From an uncultured Candidatus Soleaferrea sp. (GTDB taxonomy: Bacteria > Bacillota > Clostridia > Oscillospirales > Ruminococcaceae): DNA of 14,033 nucleotides. The first letter of the stretch is position 1; the number at the start of each line of letters is the position of its first letter. The notes below the pieces were generated by a model. It did not search any database. It was given only the letters and a program-made list of their open reading frames with translations, and was not told the DNA's origin. Positions 6,438 through 14,033 of the stretch are shown here, piece after piece. The stretch spans positions 1 to 14,033 of the forward strand of contig CAKTAG010000030.1 in NCBI GenBank assembly GCA_934527325.1. Direction: 5' to 3'. The position numbers and the translations under genes were made by a program.

Positions 6438-8411
6438 TTGCAGCAATATGGAAATGATAGTATATCAGCTTTAAAAGGTGCTGATAGAGTAAGAAAAAGG
6501 CCAGGAGTTATATTTGGGTCAGATGGAATAGAAGGATGTCAACACTCAATATTTGAAATATTATCTAATGCTATAGATGAGGCTAGGGAAGGTTACGGAG
6601 AAAAAATAATTATAACTAAGTATTTAGATAATTCTATAACAATAGAAGATTTTGGACGAGGGATACCCGTTGATTATAATAAACGAGAAGAAAGGTACAA
6701 TTGGGAGTTAGTTTTTTGTGAACTTTACGCTGGTGGAAAATATAAAAGTGATTTAGAAGGAAATTATAAATATTCATTGGGGTTAAATGGTTTAGGGCTT
6801 TGTGCTACACAGTACTCTTCTAGGTATATGGATGTTGAGATATACCGAGACGGGAAAAAATTTTCACTACATTTTGAAAAAGGTGAAAACATTGGTGGTT
6901 TGGTGCAACAGCCTATAGGGAAGAAAATTACAGGTACTAAAATACATTGGTTGCCAGACAGAGATGTATTTACAGACATTGATGTTTCTATAGAATATAT
7001 TTGTGAGATGGTAAAAAGGCAAGCAGTTGTTAATGATGGTATTTTATTTATAGTTAAACATCAAACGGCAAATGGAATGAAAGAATATAAATTTAAATAT
7101 GAAAATGGAATTAGTGATTATTTAAAAGAAATAGTTAAAGAAGACGGACTTAGCTCGATTGTTGATGTAAATAGTGGTGAACAAATTGGTAAAGATAGAG
7201 ATGACAAAACAGAGTATAAAGTTAAAATTAGAGCTAGTTTTTGTTTTTCTAATAAAGTAAAATTAATAGAGTTTTACCACAATTCTAGCTACTTAGAACA
7301 TGGTGGGTCACCAGAAAAAGCGGTTAAAAGTGCATTTGTTTCACAAGTAGATGCTTACCTTAAACAAAATAACAAGTATATTAAAAATGAATCTAAAATA
7401 ACTTTTCAAGATATTGAAGATTGCTTAGTTTTTGTTTCATCATCTTTTTCTACCGAAACTTCTTACGAAAATCAAACTAAAAAGGCCATTACAAATAAGT
7501 TTATTTACGAAATGATGACAAATTTTTTGAAACATAATTTGGAAGTTTATTTTTTAGAAAATCCAGAACAAGCAAGTAAAATAGCAGAGCAAATTTTAGT
7601 TAACAAGCGAAGCAGAGAAAATGCTGAAAAAACCAGATTAAATTTAAAGAAAAAACTATCTGGTAATTTAGATATGAATAATAGAGTGCAAAAATTTGTT
7701 AATTGTAGAAGTAAAGATGTGAATAAACGTGAGATATATATAGTGGAAGGAGATTCTGCTTTAGGTGCTTGTAAACTAGGTAGAGATGCTGAGTTCCAAG
7801 CCATTATACCAGTTAGAGGCAAAATACTTAATTGTTTAAAATCTGATTATGTGAAAATTTTTAAAAATGATATTATAACAGATATTATAAAAGTATTGGG
7901 CTGTGGTGTTGAAGTAAATTTAAAAAAAGAAAAAGAATTAACTAACTTCAATTTAAACAATTTACGTTGGAATAAAGTGGTGATTTGTACTGATGCAGAT
8001 GTTGATGGATTCCAGATTAGAACTTTAATTTTAACTATGTTTTATAGGTTAATGCCAACGTTGATTAATAAGGGGTTAGTTTATATTGCAGAATCACCGT
8101 TATATGAAATTAATGTAAAAGGTAAAACCTATTTTGCTTACTCTGATAGTGAAAAAAATAAAATAGTTGCTAGCTTAGGAAGTAAAAAATATATTGTTCA
8201 AAGGTCAAAAGGGCTTGGCGAAAATGACCCAGATATGATGTGGATTACAACTATGAACCCTAAGACTAGAAGGTTAATTAAAGTTACATCATCTACAGCA
8301 GAAGAAACTTTTAAAATGTTTGATATTTTGTTAGGAGATAATTTACAAGGGCGAAAAGATTTTATTACTCAAAATGGGCATTTATACCTTAATGAATTAG
8401 ATATTGTTTAA
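6438..8411 (+). CDS. Divergent type IIA DNA topoisomerase, ATPase/TOPRIM (B) subunit (GyrB/ParE-like)
   Basis: B subunits of gyrase and topoisomerase IV drive ATP-dependent strand passage together with an A subunit. Motifs, numbered from TTG 6438: RKRPGV near the start; the GHKL helix EILSNAIDEA (40-49, catalytic Glu40 and Asn44); DFGRGIPVD (71-79); the ATP lid GLNGLGL; the QTK loop NQTKK (345-349); the TOPRIM motif EGDSALG (437-443); PVRGKILN; and TDADVDG (518-524). The end SKGLGENDPDMMWITTMNPKTRR is also typical. All key catalytic residues are present. The usual EGDSAGG reads EGDSALG, RKRPGMYIGS is altered, and the G2 motif is changed, so this is not an ordinary GyrB. It has 657 residues. 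No A-subunit gene is adjacent: ftsH lies upstream behind a terminator and uvrA downstream. It is probably a secondary, ParE-like paralog; I leave the symbol empty because gyrase versus topoisomerase IV cannot be decided here. Confidence 0.88.
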   Translation: MQQYGNDSISALKGADRVRKRPGVIFGSDGIEGCQHSIFEILSNAIDEAREGYGEKIIITKYLDNSITIEDFGRGIPVDYNKREERYNWELVFCELYAGGKYKSDLEGNYKYSLGLNGLGLCATQYSSRYMDVEIYRDGKKFSLHFEKGENIGGLVQQPIGKKITGTKIHWLPDRDVFTDIDVSIEYICEMVKRQAVVNDGILFIVKHQTANGMKEYKFKYENGISDYLKEIVKEDGLSSIVDVNSGEQIGKDRDDKTEYKVKIRASFCFSNKVKLIEFYHNSSYLEHGGSPEKAVKSAFVSQVDAYLKQNNKYIKNESKITFQDIEDCLVFVSSSFSTETSYENQTKKAITNKFIYEMMTNFLKHNLEVYFLENPEQASKIAEQILVNKRSRENAEKTRLNLKKKLSGNLDMNNRVQKFVNCRSKDVNKREIYIVEGDSALGACKLGRDAEFQAIIPVRGKILNCLKSDYVKIFKNDIITDIIKVLGCGVEVNLKKEKELTNFNLNNLRWNKVVICTDADVDGFQIRTLILTMFYRLMPTLINKGLVYIAESPLYEINVKGKTYFAYSDSEKNKIVASLGSKKYIVQRSKGLGENDPDMMWITTMNPKTRRLIKVTSSTAEETFKMFDILLGDNLQGRKDFITQNGHLYLNELDIV

Positions 8412-8478
8412 GCTTTTGGTAAATATGTAAAAAGTAAATTGATATCAATATGGCTGTATATAGGCGCAAGTAAACAGG

Positions 8479-8484
8479 TATAAT
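8479..8484 (+). promoter_or_regulatory. Possible -10 element upstream of uvrA
   Basis: TATAAT lies 31 bases before the uvrA ATG, with only a weak -35 candidate (TGTATA, 18 bases upstream). No LexA-type operator was seen around it. Low confidence because of the AT-rich background. Confidence 0.25.
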
Positions 8485-8515
8485 TTATAAAAAAAGGAGA
8501 TTAAATAGTAAACCA

Positions 8516-11329
8516 ATGCGGAATAAAATAGTAATAAAAGGTGCAAAAGAGCACAATTTAAAAAATGTTGATTTGGAAATACCTAGAGATAAATTAATAG
8601 TTTTTACAGGTGTTTCTGGCTCTGGTAAATCTTCGTTGGCATTTGATACAATTTATGCTGATGGTCAGCGTAGATACGTTGAAAGTCTTTCTTCTTACGC
8701 TAGGCAGTTTTTAGGGCAAATGAATAAACCTAATGTAGATTTTATAGAAGGACTTTCGCCTGCTATTTCTATTGACCAAAAAACTACTTCTAAAAATCCT
8801 AGGTCTACGGTAGGAACAGTTACTGAAATTTACGATTATTTAAGGTTGCTTTACGCTAACATTGGTATACCACATTGCCCTATATGTGGTAAAGAAATTA
8901 AACATCAATCTATAGACCAAATAATTAATAGTATTATGGAAATTGAAAATGGGACAAAATTCCAAGTTTTGGCTCCAATAGCAAGAGGTAAAAAAGGAGC
9001 ATATAAAAATGAATTTGAAAAAATGCGAAAAGAAGGGTACGTTAGGGTAAGGGTTGATGGTAAAATATTTGATTTAAATGATGAAATTATTATTGATAAA
9101 AATAAAAAACATAATATAGAAGTCATAATTGATAGGTTAATAATGAAGGATGATGTTAAATCTAGGCTTACAGAATCAGTTGAAACGGCACTTTTGCTTG
9201 CTAATGGGTTGGTTATTATAAATATTATTGATGGTAATGATTTGTTGTTTTCTCAAAATTTTACTTGTGTAGATCATACTAATATAAGTATTCCAGAGAT
9301 GACGCCTAGAATGTTTTCTTTTAATAGCCCATTTGGTGCATGCCCTACTTGTACAGGTTTGGGTACTTTTTTAAAAATTGATCCGGATTTAATTGTTCCA
9401 GATAAAAATCTTTCTATAAAACAAGGAGCTATAAAAGCTTCTGGGTGGAATTTTAATGAAGGTGGAATAGGCCGAATGTACATTGAAGGTTTGGCCAAAC
9501 ATTATAATTTTTCTTTAGATGTTCCGTTTAAAGAATTGCCAAAAAAAATAGTTGATATAATTTTTTATGGAACAGGTGAAGAGAAGGTAGAATTTAATTG
9601 GAACTTTAAATTTAGAGAAGGAACAACATATGCAAAATTTGAAGGAATAATAAATAATTTAGAACGTAAGTATAAAGATACTGAAAGTAGCGCTATTGTT
9701 GATGAAATAAGTGCATGCATGAGTAGTGTGGTGTGCCCAAATTGCAAGGGAGAGCGGTTGAAAAAAGAGGTTTTGGCAGTTACTATAGCTGGTAAAAATA
9801 TAAGTGAGTTTTGTAAAATGTCTATTGAAGATTCGTTGCAATTTATTTTAAACTTAAAATTAACAAGTAAAGAACAGGTTATAGCCGAAAATATATTAAA
9901 AGAAATAAAAAGTAGGCTACAATTTCTTAAAGATGTGGGGTTACCTTATTTAACTCTTGCAAGGGCGGCAGGTACTTTAAGTGGTGGTGAAAGCCAGCGA
10001 ATTAGGTTGGCTACACAAATAGGTTCTTCGTTAATGGGTGTTATATATATATTAGATGAACCAAGTATTGGTTTACACCAAAGAGATAACCATATGTTAA
10101 TTGAAACTTTAAAGCATCTTAAAGATTTGGGTAATACAGTTATTGTTGTTGAACATGATGAAGATACAATGGAGGCAGCAGATTTTATTGTTGATGTTGG
10201 GCCAGGTGCAGGGGTAAACGGCGGAAAAATAGTTTTTGCTGGTACTGTTGATGAAATAAAAAAATGTGAAAAATCAATTACAGGTTTATATTTAAGTGGT
10301 AAAAATAAAATATTAGTTCCAACTAATAGGCGTAAAGGGAATGGCAAATTTATTAAAGTTATAAATGCAAGCGAAAATAATTTAAAAAATATTTCTGTAA
10401 AAATTCCGTTAGGTACATTTACAGTTGTTACAGGAGTTTCTGGTTCAGGTAAAAGTACATTGGTTAACGAGATATTGTATAAAGGTTTACAATGCAAATT
10501 GAATAATTTTAGGCTTAAAGCAGGTAAACATAAAGAAATTATTGGGTATGAAAATATTGATAAAATAATCGATATAGACCAATCTCCCATTGGGCGTACA
10601 CCAAGGTCTAACCCGGCAACGTACACTGGCCTTTTTACAGATATAAGGGAACTTTTTGCAGCAACTAACCAGGCTAAATTAAAGGGTTTTAATAGTAGCA
10701 GATTTTCATTTAACGTTAAAGGTGGGCGTTGCGAAGCTTGTAAAGGTGACGGTATAATAAAAATTGAAATGCATTTTTTACCAGATGTTTATGTACCTTG
10801 TGAAGTTTGTAACGGTATGCGTTATAATGCAGAAACGTTAGCTGTAAAATACAAAGATAAAAATATTTATGATGTATTAGAGATGACAGTAGAAGAGGCG
10901 CTTAAGTTTTTTTATAATATTCCTAAAATAAAAAATAAATTACAAACACTTTTTGATGTTGGTTTGGGGTATATAAAAATTGGGCAACCAGGTACTACGT
11001 TAAGCGGTGGGGAAGCGCAAAGGTTGAAGTTAGCGTCGGAATTATATAAAAAATCAACTGGCAAAACATTGTATATTTTAGATGAACCTACTACCGGGTT
11101 GCACACTGCAGATGTTGAAAAATTATTATTTGTTTTACAAAAAATTGTTGATATAGGTAACACAGTGGTGGTTATTGAGCATAATTTAGATGTTATAAAA
11201 AATGCAGATTATATTATAGATTTAGGGCCAGAAGGTGGTAATGAAGGTGGTGATGTTGTTGCAGTTGGTACACCCGAAGAAATTGCACAGGTAGAAAAAT
11301 CTTATACTGGTCAATTTATTAAATTTTAA
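8516..11329 (+). CDS. uvrA: Excinuclease ABC subunit A
   Basis: UvrA is the damage-sensing ATPase of nucleotide excision repair; as a dimer it loads UvrB onto lesions. This is a complete 937-residue protein with two ABC modules. Module 1 has Walker A GVSGSGKS (32-39), signature LSGGESQR (488-495) and ILDEPSIGLH. Module 2 has Walker A GVSGSGKS (640-647), LSGGEAQR (829-836) and ILDEPTTGLH. Cysteine pairs expected for zinc binding include C121/C124 and the late finger C739, C742, C762, C765 around FLPDVYVPCEVC. The ATG start gives the usual N terminus (RNKIVIKGAKEHNLKNVDL). The nearest ribosome binding site, AGGAG (8495-8499), is 16 bases away, with no closer in-frame start codon. uvrB is not adjacent in this window. 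Confidence 0.97.
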   Translation: MRNKIVIKGAKEHNLKNVDLEIPRDKLIVFTGVSGSGKSSLAFDTIYADGQRRYVESLSSYARQFLGQMNKPNVDFIEGLSPAISIDQKTTSKNPRSTVGTVTEIYDYLRLLYANIGIPHCPICGKEIKHQSIDQIINSIMEIENGTKFQVLAPIARGKKGAYKNEFEKMRKEGYVRVRVDGKIFDLNDEIIIDKNKKHNIEVIIDRLIMKDDVKSRLTESVETALLLANGLVIINIIDGNDLLFSQNFTCVDHTNISIPEMTPRMFSFNSPFGACPTCTGLGTFLKIDPDLIVPDKNLSIKQGAIKASGWNFNEGGIGRMYIEGLAKHYNFSLDVPFKELPKKIVDIIFYGTGEEKVEFNWNFKFREGTTYAKFEGIINNLERKYKDTESSAIVDEISACMSSVVCPNCKGERLKKEVLAVTIAGKNISEFCKMSIEDSLQFILNLKLTSKEQVIAENILKEIKSRLQFLKDVGLPYLTLARAAGTLSGGESQRIRLATQIGSSLMGVIYILDEPSIGLHQRDNHMLIETLKHLKDLGNTVIVVEHDEDTMEAADFIVDVGPGAGVNGGKIVFAGTVDEIKKCEKSITGLYLSGKNKILVPTNRRKGNGKFIKVINASENNLKNISVKIPLGTFTVVTGVSGSGKSTLVNEILYKGLQCKLNNFRLKAGKHKEIIGYENIDKIIDIDQSPIGRTPRSNPATYTGLFTDIRELFAATNQAKLKGFNSSRFSFNVKGGRCEACKGDGIIKIEMHFLPDVYVPCEVCNGMRYNAETLAVKYKDKNIYDVLEMTVEEALKFFYNIPKIKNKLQTLFDVGLGYIKIGQPGTTLSGGEAQRLKLASELYKKSTGKTLYILDEPTTGLHTADVEKLLFVLQKIVDIGNTVVVIEHNLDVIKNADYIIDLGPEGGNEGGDVVAVGTPEEIAQVEKSYTGQFIKF

Positions 11330-11332
11330 AGT

Positions 11333-11375
11333 ATTGCAATAAAGTAAAATATTTTATATTATTTATAATAGCAAT
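11333..11375 (+). terminator. Imperfect AT-rich hairpin after uvrA, possible terminator
   Basis: ATTGC (11333-11337) pairs with GCAAT (11371-11375), AATAA (11338-11342) with TTATT (11359-11363), and an inner TAAAAT/ATTTTA palindrome lies at 11345-11356. A seven-base asymmetric bulge weakens it. T-rich sequence follows (TTATTTTATGTTTTT). It lies just after the uvrA stop and could be a weak terminator or simply AT-rich sequence. Confidence 0.35.
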
Positions 11376-11447
11376 TTATTTTATGTTTTTAATGCAAAAA
11401 ATTTTTTAAAAATATTATTATAAAACAGAAAGGAGCTATTGAATTAA

Positions 11448-12680
11448 GTGTGCAAACATAAAATAGAATTACTTTCTCCGGCTGGGGATATGGAAAAACT
11501 TGAGTATGCAATTTTGTTTGGGGCAGATGCAGTGTATTTAGCTTTAAAAGAGTTTGGAATGAGAGCTGGTACAGGGAATTTTGAAAAAGATGAGCTTATA
11601 ACTGCGGTAAAAAAAGCACATCTTAATGGAGTAAAGGTTTATGTAACATGTAATATATTACCTAAAAATAACCATATGGATAATATAAAAGAATATTTAG
11701 AGGTAATAAAAACAGCAAATGTAGATGCATTAATAGTAGCAGATATTGGTGTTTTAGCAGCGGTAAAAAAATATTTACCTAATATTGCTATACATGTATC
11801 TACGCAAGCGGGCATAGTTAATTACGCTGCTGCGCAAGAATTTTTTAATATGGGTGCAAAAAGGGTAGTTTTAGCTAGAGAGCTGCAGCTAAGTGATATA
11901 CAGGTAATAAGGGAAAAAACAGATCCTAGTTTAGAGATAGAAGCATTTGTGCATGGAGCTATGTGTGTATCTTTTTCGGGTAGGTGTTTGCTTTCTAGTT
12001 ACCTTACTGGCCGTGATGCAAATAGAGGTGAATGTGCTCAACCATGTAGATGGAATTACTATTTAATGGAAGAAAAGCGACCAGGGCAATACTTTAAAAT
12101 ATGTGAAGATGATGCTGGAACATATATTTTAAATGCTAAAGATTTATGCATGATAGAGTACATTGATAAATTAGCTGCAGCTGGAATAAACAGTTTTAAA
12201 ATAGAGGGTAGAGCGAAATCTTTTTATTATGTTGCAATGGTTACTAATGCCTATAAAAAAGCTATAGAGCTGTATTATAAAAACCCAGATGGCTATAAAG
12301 TACCAAGTTATTTAATACAAGAAGTTGAAAAAGTTAGCCATAGGCAATATTCTACAGGTTTTTATTTTGGCAACCCTAATAATGGGCAGTTTTATGAAAA
12401 TGGTGGTTATATAAGAACTTGTGAAGTAATGGCTACAGTAGAAAAATCTGATGAAAAGTTTATATACTGTATTCAACGCAATAAATTTAATGTAGGTGAA
12501 AATTTAGAAATTATTTCACCTAGCAAAAAAGCACGTGAAATATTAATAGAAAGTATTTGGGATGAAAATGATGTAAGTATTACTAGTGTACCACACCCTA
12601 TGATGAAATTTAAAATACCTAATACATTTGGAACAAAGTATGAAAAAGGTGCTATAATAAGAAAGAACATAAATGCCTAA
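11448..12680 (+). CDS. U32-family protein, probable tRNA U34 hydroxylation enzyme (TrhP-like)
   Basis: Formerly annotated as peptidase U32 or collagenase-like protease. The best-studied relatives, E. coli TrhP (YegQ) and the Bacillus TrhP1/TrhP2 pair, make 5-hydroxyuridine at wobble U34 of tRNAs using prephenate-derived chemistry. Seen here: the N-terminal ELLSPAGDMEKL, a TIM-barrel-like stretch, and the family signature HGAMCVSFSGRCLLSSYLTG (169-188) with conserved cysteines C173, C180, C196 and C200. NAKDLCMIEYIDKLAAAGI and FKIEGRAKS follow, then a C-terminal beta-rich domain. Its 410 residues and this extra domain fit the longer TrhP2 type. The start is GTG, 12 bases after AGGAG (11431-11435). 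A TTG at 11439 in the same frame is closed at once by TAA (11445-11447) and cannot be the start. The substrate is inferred from the family. Confidence 0.85.
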   Translation: MCKHKIELLSPAGDMEKLEYAILFGADAVYLALKEFGMRAGTGNFEKDELITAVKKAHLNGVKVYVTCNILPKNNHMDNIKEYLEVIKTANVDALIVADIGVLAAVKKYLPNIAIHVSTQAGIVNYAAAQEFFNMGAKRVVLARELQLSDIQVIREKTDPSLEIEAFVHGAMCVSFSGRCLLSSYLTGRDANRGECAQPCRWNYYLMEEKRPGQYFKICEDDAGTYILNAKDLCMIEYIDKLAAAGINSFKIEGRAKSFYYVAMVTNAYKKAIELYYKNPDGYKVPSYLIQEVEKVSHRQYSTGFYFGNPNNGQFYENGGYIRTCEVMATVEKSDEKFIYCIQRNKFNVGENLEIISPSKKAREILIESIWDENDVSITSVPHPMMKFKIPNTFGTKYEKGAIIRKNINA

Positions 12681-12706
12681 ATTAAAAAAATTTAGTATTA
12701 CATAGT

Positions 12707-12733
12707 TTTTATGTTTATAAAGCAAACATAAAA
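12707..12733 (+). other. Perfect hairpin immediately before the ribosome binding site of the ECF gene
   Basis: TTTTATGTTT (12707-12716) pairs with AAACATAAAA (12724-12733) around a seven-base loop. It lies directly before GGGG (12734-12737), the probable Shine-Dalgarno. No T tract follows, so it does not look like a terminator on either strand. It could affect translation or mRNA stability. Confidence 0.45.
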
Positions 12734-12747
12734 GGGGAATACAGGTA

Positions 12748-13320
12748 ATGGTAAAAAATAAAAAAAATAATAGAGTGTATTTTATTACCGTAATTTCTAT
12801 TTTATCGGCGTTAGCAATAATATTTGTTTTAATTGGTGGTGCACCTATTTTTGTAATGTTTCCCAATTTAAAAGTAGATTTATCAGATGTTCCGGCACTT
12901 ATAGGTAGCATAATATTTTCTACAAATGCAGGGTTATTAATTGAGTTAATTAAAAATTTAATACATATTTTAAAAACCAATACGTTAGGTATAGGGGAGC
13001 TAATGGCTTTAATTGTAGGTAGTGCTATTGTTATTAGTTTTTCATTTCCGCTAAAATGGCTAAGAAAAAATTTTTCGCTTAATAGTTCATTTTTGTGTTC
13101 TTATGGATTTTGTATTATTTTTACATCAATAATTGCTATTTTAGCTAACAGTATTGTATATCCGTTGTTTTTGCTATCTGTTTCATCTGTGGTGGTTACT
13201 AAAAGTGTTATGTGGACTTATTTATTGGCTGTTTTAGTAGTTACTTTTGTTAGGGTTAGTATTACAGTATTAATATCTTATTTGGTAATTAAAAGTTTAA
13301 AACTTTTAATAAATCAGTAA
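12748..13320 (+). CDS. ECF transporter substrate-binding (S) subunit, RibU-like
   Basis: S components are small integral membrane proteins that bind a vitamin or other micronutrient and pair with a shared energizing module (EcfA, EcfA', EcfT). The 190 residues are strongly hydrophobic with about five to six membrane segments. The stretch KVDLSDVPALIGSI followed by LIELIKNLIHIL and GIGELMALIVGSA matches the riboflavin-type (RibU) family pattern. The positively charged N terminus KNKKNNR is typical. The start is ATG with AGGGG (12733-12737) ten bases upstream. No energizing-module genes and no FMN riboswitch are visible nearby, so riboflavin is a family-based guess; another flavin or vitamin is possible. 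It lies between the U32 gene and tadA, 67 bases after the former. Confidence 0.8.
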   Translation: MVKNKKNNRVYFITVISILSALAIIFVLIGGAPIFVMFPNLKVDLSDVPALIGSIIFSTNAGLLIELIKNLIHILKTNTLGIGELMALIVGSAIVISFSFPLKWLRKNFSLNSSFLCSYGFCIIFTSIIAILANSIVYPLFLLSVSSVVVTKSVMWTYLLAVLVVTFVRVSITVLISYLVIKSLKLLINQ

Positions 13321-13337
13321 TTTTAAAATATTTGTGG

Positions 13338-13343
13338 AAGGTG
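13338..13343 (+). promoter_or_regulatory. Ribosome binding site that fixes the tadA start at TTG 13353
   Basis: AAGGTG is nine bases before TTG 13353 and lies inside the longer open frame starting at TTG 13332. The upstream TTG has no ribosome binding site, and the downstream choice gives the N terminus usual for the family. Confidence 0.7.
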
Positions 13344-13352
13344 AAACATTAT

Positions 13353-13808
13353 TTGGTAAATGATGAATTATATATGCAAAAAGCTTTAGATGAGGCTAAA
13401 AAAGCATATAAGTTACAAGAGGTGCCGGTAGGTGCTGTTATAGTTTATAATAATGAGGTTATTTCTGCGGGTTTTAATATGCGTGAAGTTAACAATAATG
13501 CTACTCACCATGCAGAGATTTTGGCTATAGATAGAGCGTGTAAATACTTAAAGAGTTGGCGGTTAATTGATTGTTGCTTGTATGTTACTTTAGAACCTTG
13601 CCCAATGTGTGCCGGAGCTATAATTAATTCAAGAATAAAAAGGGTTGTGTATGCAGCTAAAGACTATAAAGCGGGAAGTTGTGGGTCGGTTTTTAATATG
13701 TTTGATTTACCGTTTAACCATAAACCAGAGTTAGTAGCTGGTGTTTTAGAGGCAGAGGCTGTAACTTTATTAAAGAGTTTTTTTAAAACTATAAGAGATA
13801 ATAAGTAA
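13353..13808 (+). CDS. tadA: tRNA-specific adenosine deaminase TadA
   Basis: Zinc enzyme that deaminates wobble A34 to inosine in tRNA-Arg(ACG), usually essential. Numbered from TTG 13353: the zinc ligand and catalytic glutamate lie in HHAEILA (His53, Glu55), and the second zinc motif is EPCPMCAGA (Cys83, Cys86). The downstream VVYAAKDYKAGSCGSVFNMF is characteristic of TadA as opposed to cytidine or guanine deaminases. At 151 residues it is full length. TTG 13353 is chosen over TTG 13332 from the Shine-Dalgarno position and typical family N termini (LYMQKALDEAKKAY). It follows the ECF gene by 32 bases and ends at a terminator. In many Clostridia tadA is followed by the small SRP RNA gene and dnaX, which fits the promoter at the right edge. 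Confidence 0.95.
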   Translation: MVNDELYMQKALDEAKKAYKLQEVPVGAVIVYNNEVISAGFNMREVNNNATHHAEILAIDRACKYLKSWRLIDCCLYVTLEPCPMCAGAIINSRIKRVVYAAKDYKAGSCGSVFNMFDLPFNHKPELVAGVLEAEAVTLLKSFFKTIRDNK

Positions 13809-13818
13809 TTCAAATCAA

Positions 13819-13870
13819 AGGGCTGTAGTAAAGCGGTTTTTAAAATCGGTTGACTATAGCTTTATTTTTT
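13819..13870 (+). terminator. Intrinsic terminator after tadA
   Basis: An 11-base-pair stem (13819-13829 with 13853-13863; core GCTGTAGT / ACTATAGC, three G-U pairs) has a partly self-pairing 23-base loop. It is followed by ATTTTTT (13864-13870). It lies ten bases after the tadA stop and should end the transcript. Confidence 0.65.
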
Positions 13871-14008
13871 GTTAAATAATGCCTTTGGTTGATATCTACA
13901 TAATATTTGATAAATTGTGAATAACTATTGTTTAAAATGTAGAATCTATGCCTGTTGGGTAAGTTGTAAAATAAAGATACCAAAATAAAAGATCCATATT
14001 GAAACATG

Positions 14009-14017
14009 TGGTATAAT
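14009..14017 (+). promoter_or_regulatory. Extended -10 promoter reading out of the window
   Basis: TGGTATAAT is a perfect extended -10 element (TGnTATAAT). The expected -35 region (about 13989-13994) is poor, which extended -10 promoters tolerate. Transcription would start near 14024 and run rightward off the window. Positions 13871-14008 before it contain no open reading frame or other recognisable feature. By gene order the target could be the SRP RNA gene or dnaX, but neither is visible. Confidence 0.55.
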
Positions 14018-14033
14018 GTTAAGTGACAAAACA

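Noticed and set aside
7336..7345. parS-like half site TGTTTCAC inside the topoisomerase gene, and GTGAAACA at 13341-13348
   Set aside because: Only one half of the palindrome is present in each case. The other half does not match, so they are unlikely parS sites.
8438..8449. 12-base perfect palindrome ATTGATATCAAT upstream of uvrA
   Set aside because: A few 12-base palindromes are expected by chance in 14 kb. It is not a LexA-type operator and has no second copy here.
9946..10626. 226-codon open frame on the minus strand inside uvrA
   Set aside because: Lies fully within an unmistakable uvrA. The translation resembles no family I recognise and looks like a composition-driven shadow of the opposite strand.
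12681..12747. Possible FMN riboswitch before the RibU-like gene
   Set aside because: The gap is only 67 bases and lacks the conserved RFN-element motifs; only a simple hairpin is present.
12543..12980. 145-codon minus-strand open frame across the U32-ECF junction
   Set aside because: It overlaps the ends of two well-supported plus-strand genes and has a low-complexity hydrophobic translation typical of AT-rich shadows.

Overview
This AT-rich window (roughly 30% GC by eye) reads as a chromosomal segment from a low-GC Clostridia-type Firmicute. The evidence is the gene set (rplI, dnaB, tilS, hpt, ftsH, uvrA, a U32/TrhP-family gene, an ECF S component and tadA), all on the plus strand, strong AGGAGG-type ribosome binding sites, and frequent TTG and GTG starts. 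A Lachnospiraceae-like relative is my best guess from gene order and from the PDDEXK_9-type gene at the left edge. That placement is inference.

Layout. Positions 1-330 hold the C-terminal end of a PD-(D/E)XK nuclease-like protein whose start lies outside the window. Positions 363-4296 hold rplI, dnaB, tilS and hpt; tilS begins inside the end of dnaB. A near-consensus parS-like palindrome (3688-3703) lies between tilS and hpt. ftsH follows and is closed by a very clear intrinsic terminator (6305-6353). Next come a divergent type IIA topoisomerase B subunit (TTG start at 6438) without an adjacent A subunit, then uvrA, a U32/TrhP-type tRNA hydroxylation gene, a RibU-like ECF substrate-binding subunit, and tadA with its own terminator. 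The last 160 bases hold no gene. They end in an extended -10 promoter that fires out of the window, probably into the small SRP RNA gene and/or dnaX.

Function. The window mixes replication and segregation (DnaB, topoisomerase, parS-like site), DNA repair (UvrA), protein quality control (FtsH), translation (L9) and purine salvage (Hpt). It also carries three enzymes acting on the tRNA wobble base (TilS, TrhP-like, TadA). The parS-like site and the rplI-dnaB and tilS-hpt-ftsH blocks suggest an origin-proximal location.

I found no mobile element, CRISPR array, tRNA or rRNA gene, and no convincing novel multi-gene system. The points most worth a second look are the parS-like site, the orphan divergent topoisomerase subunit with a substitution in its TOPRIM motif, and the unusual start region of dnaB.
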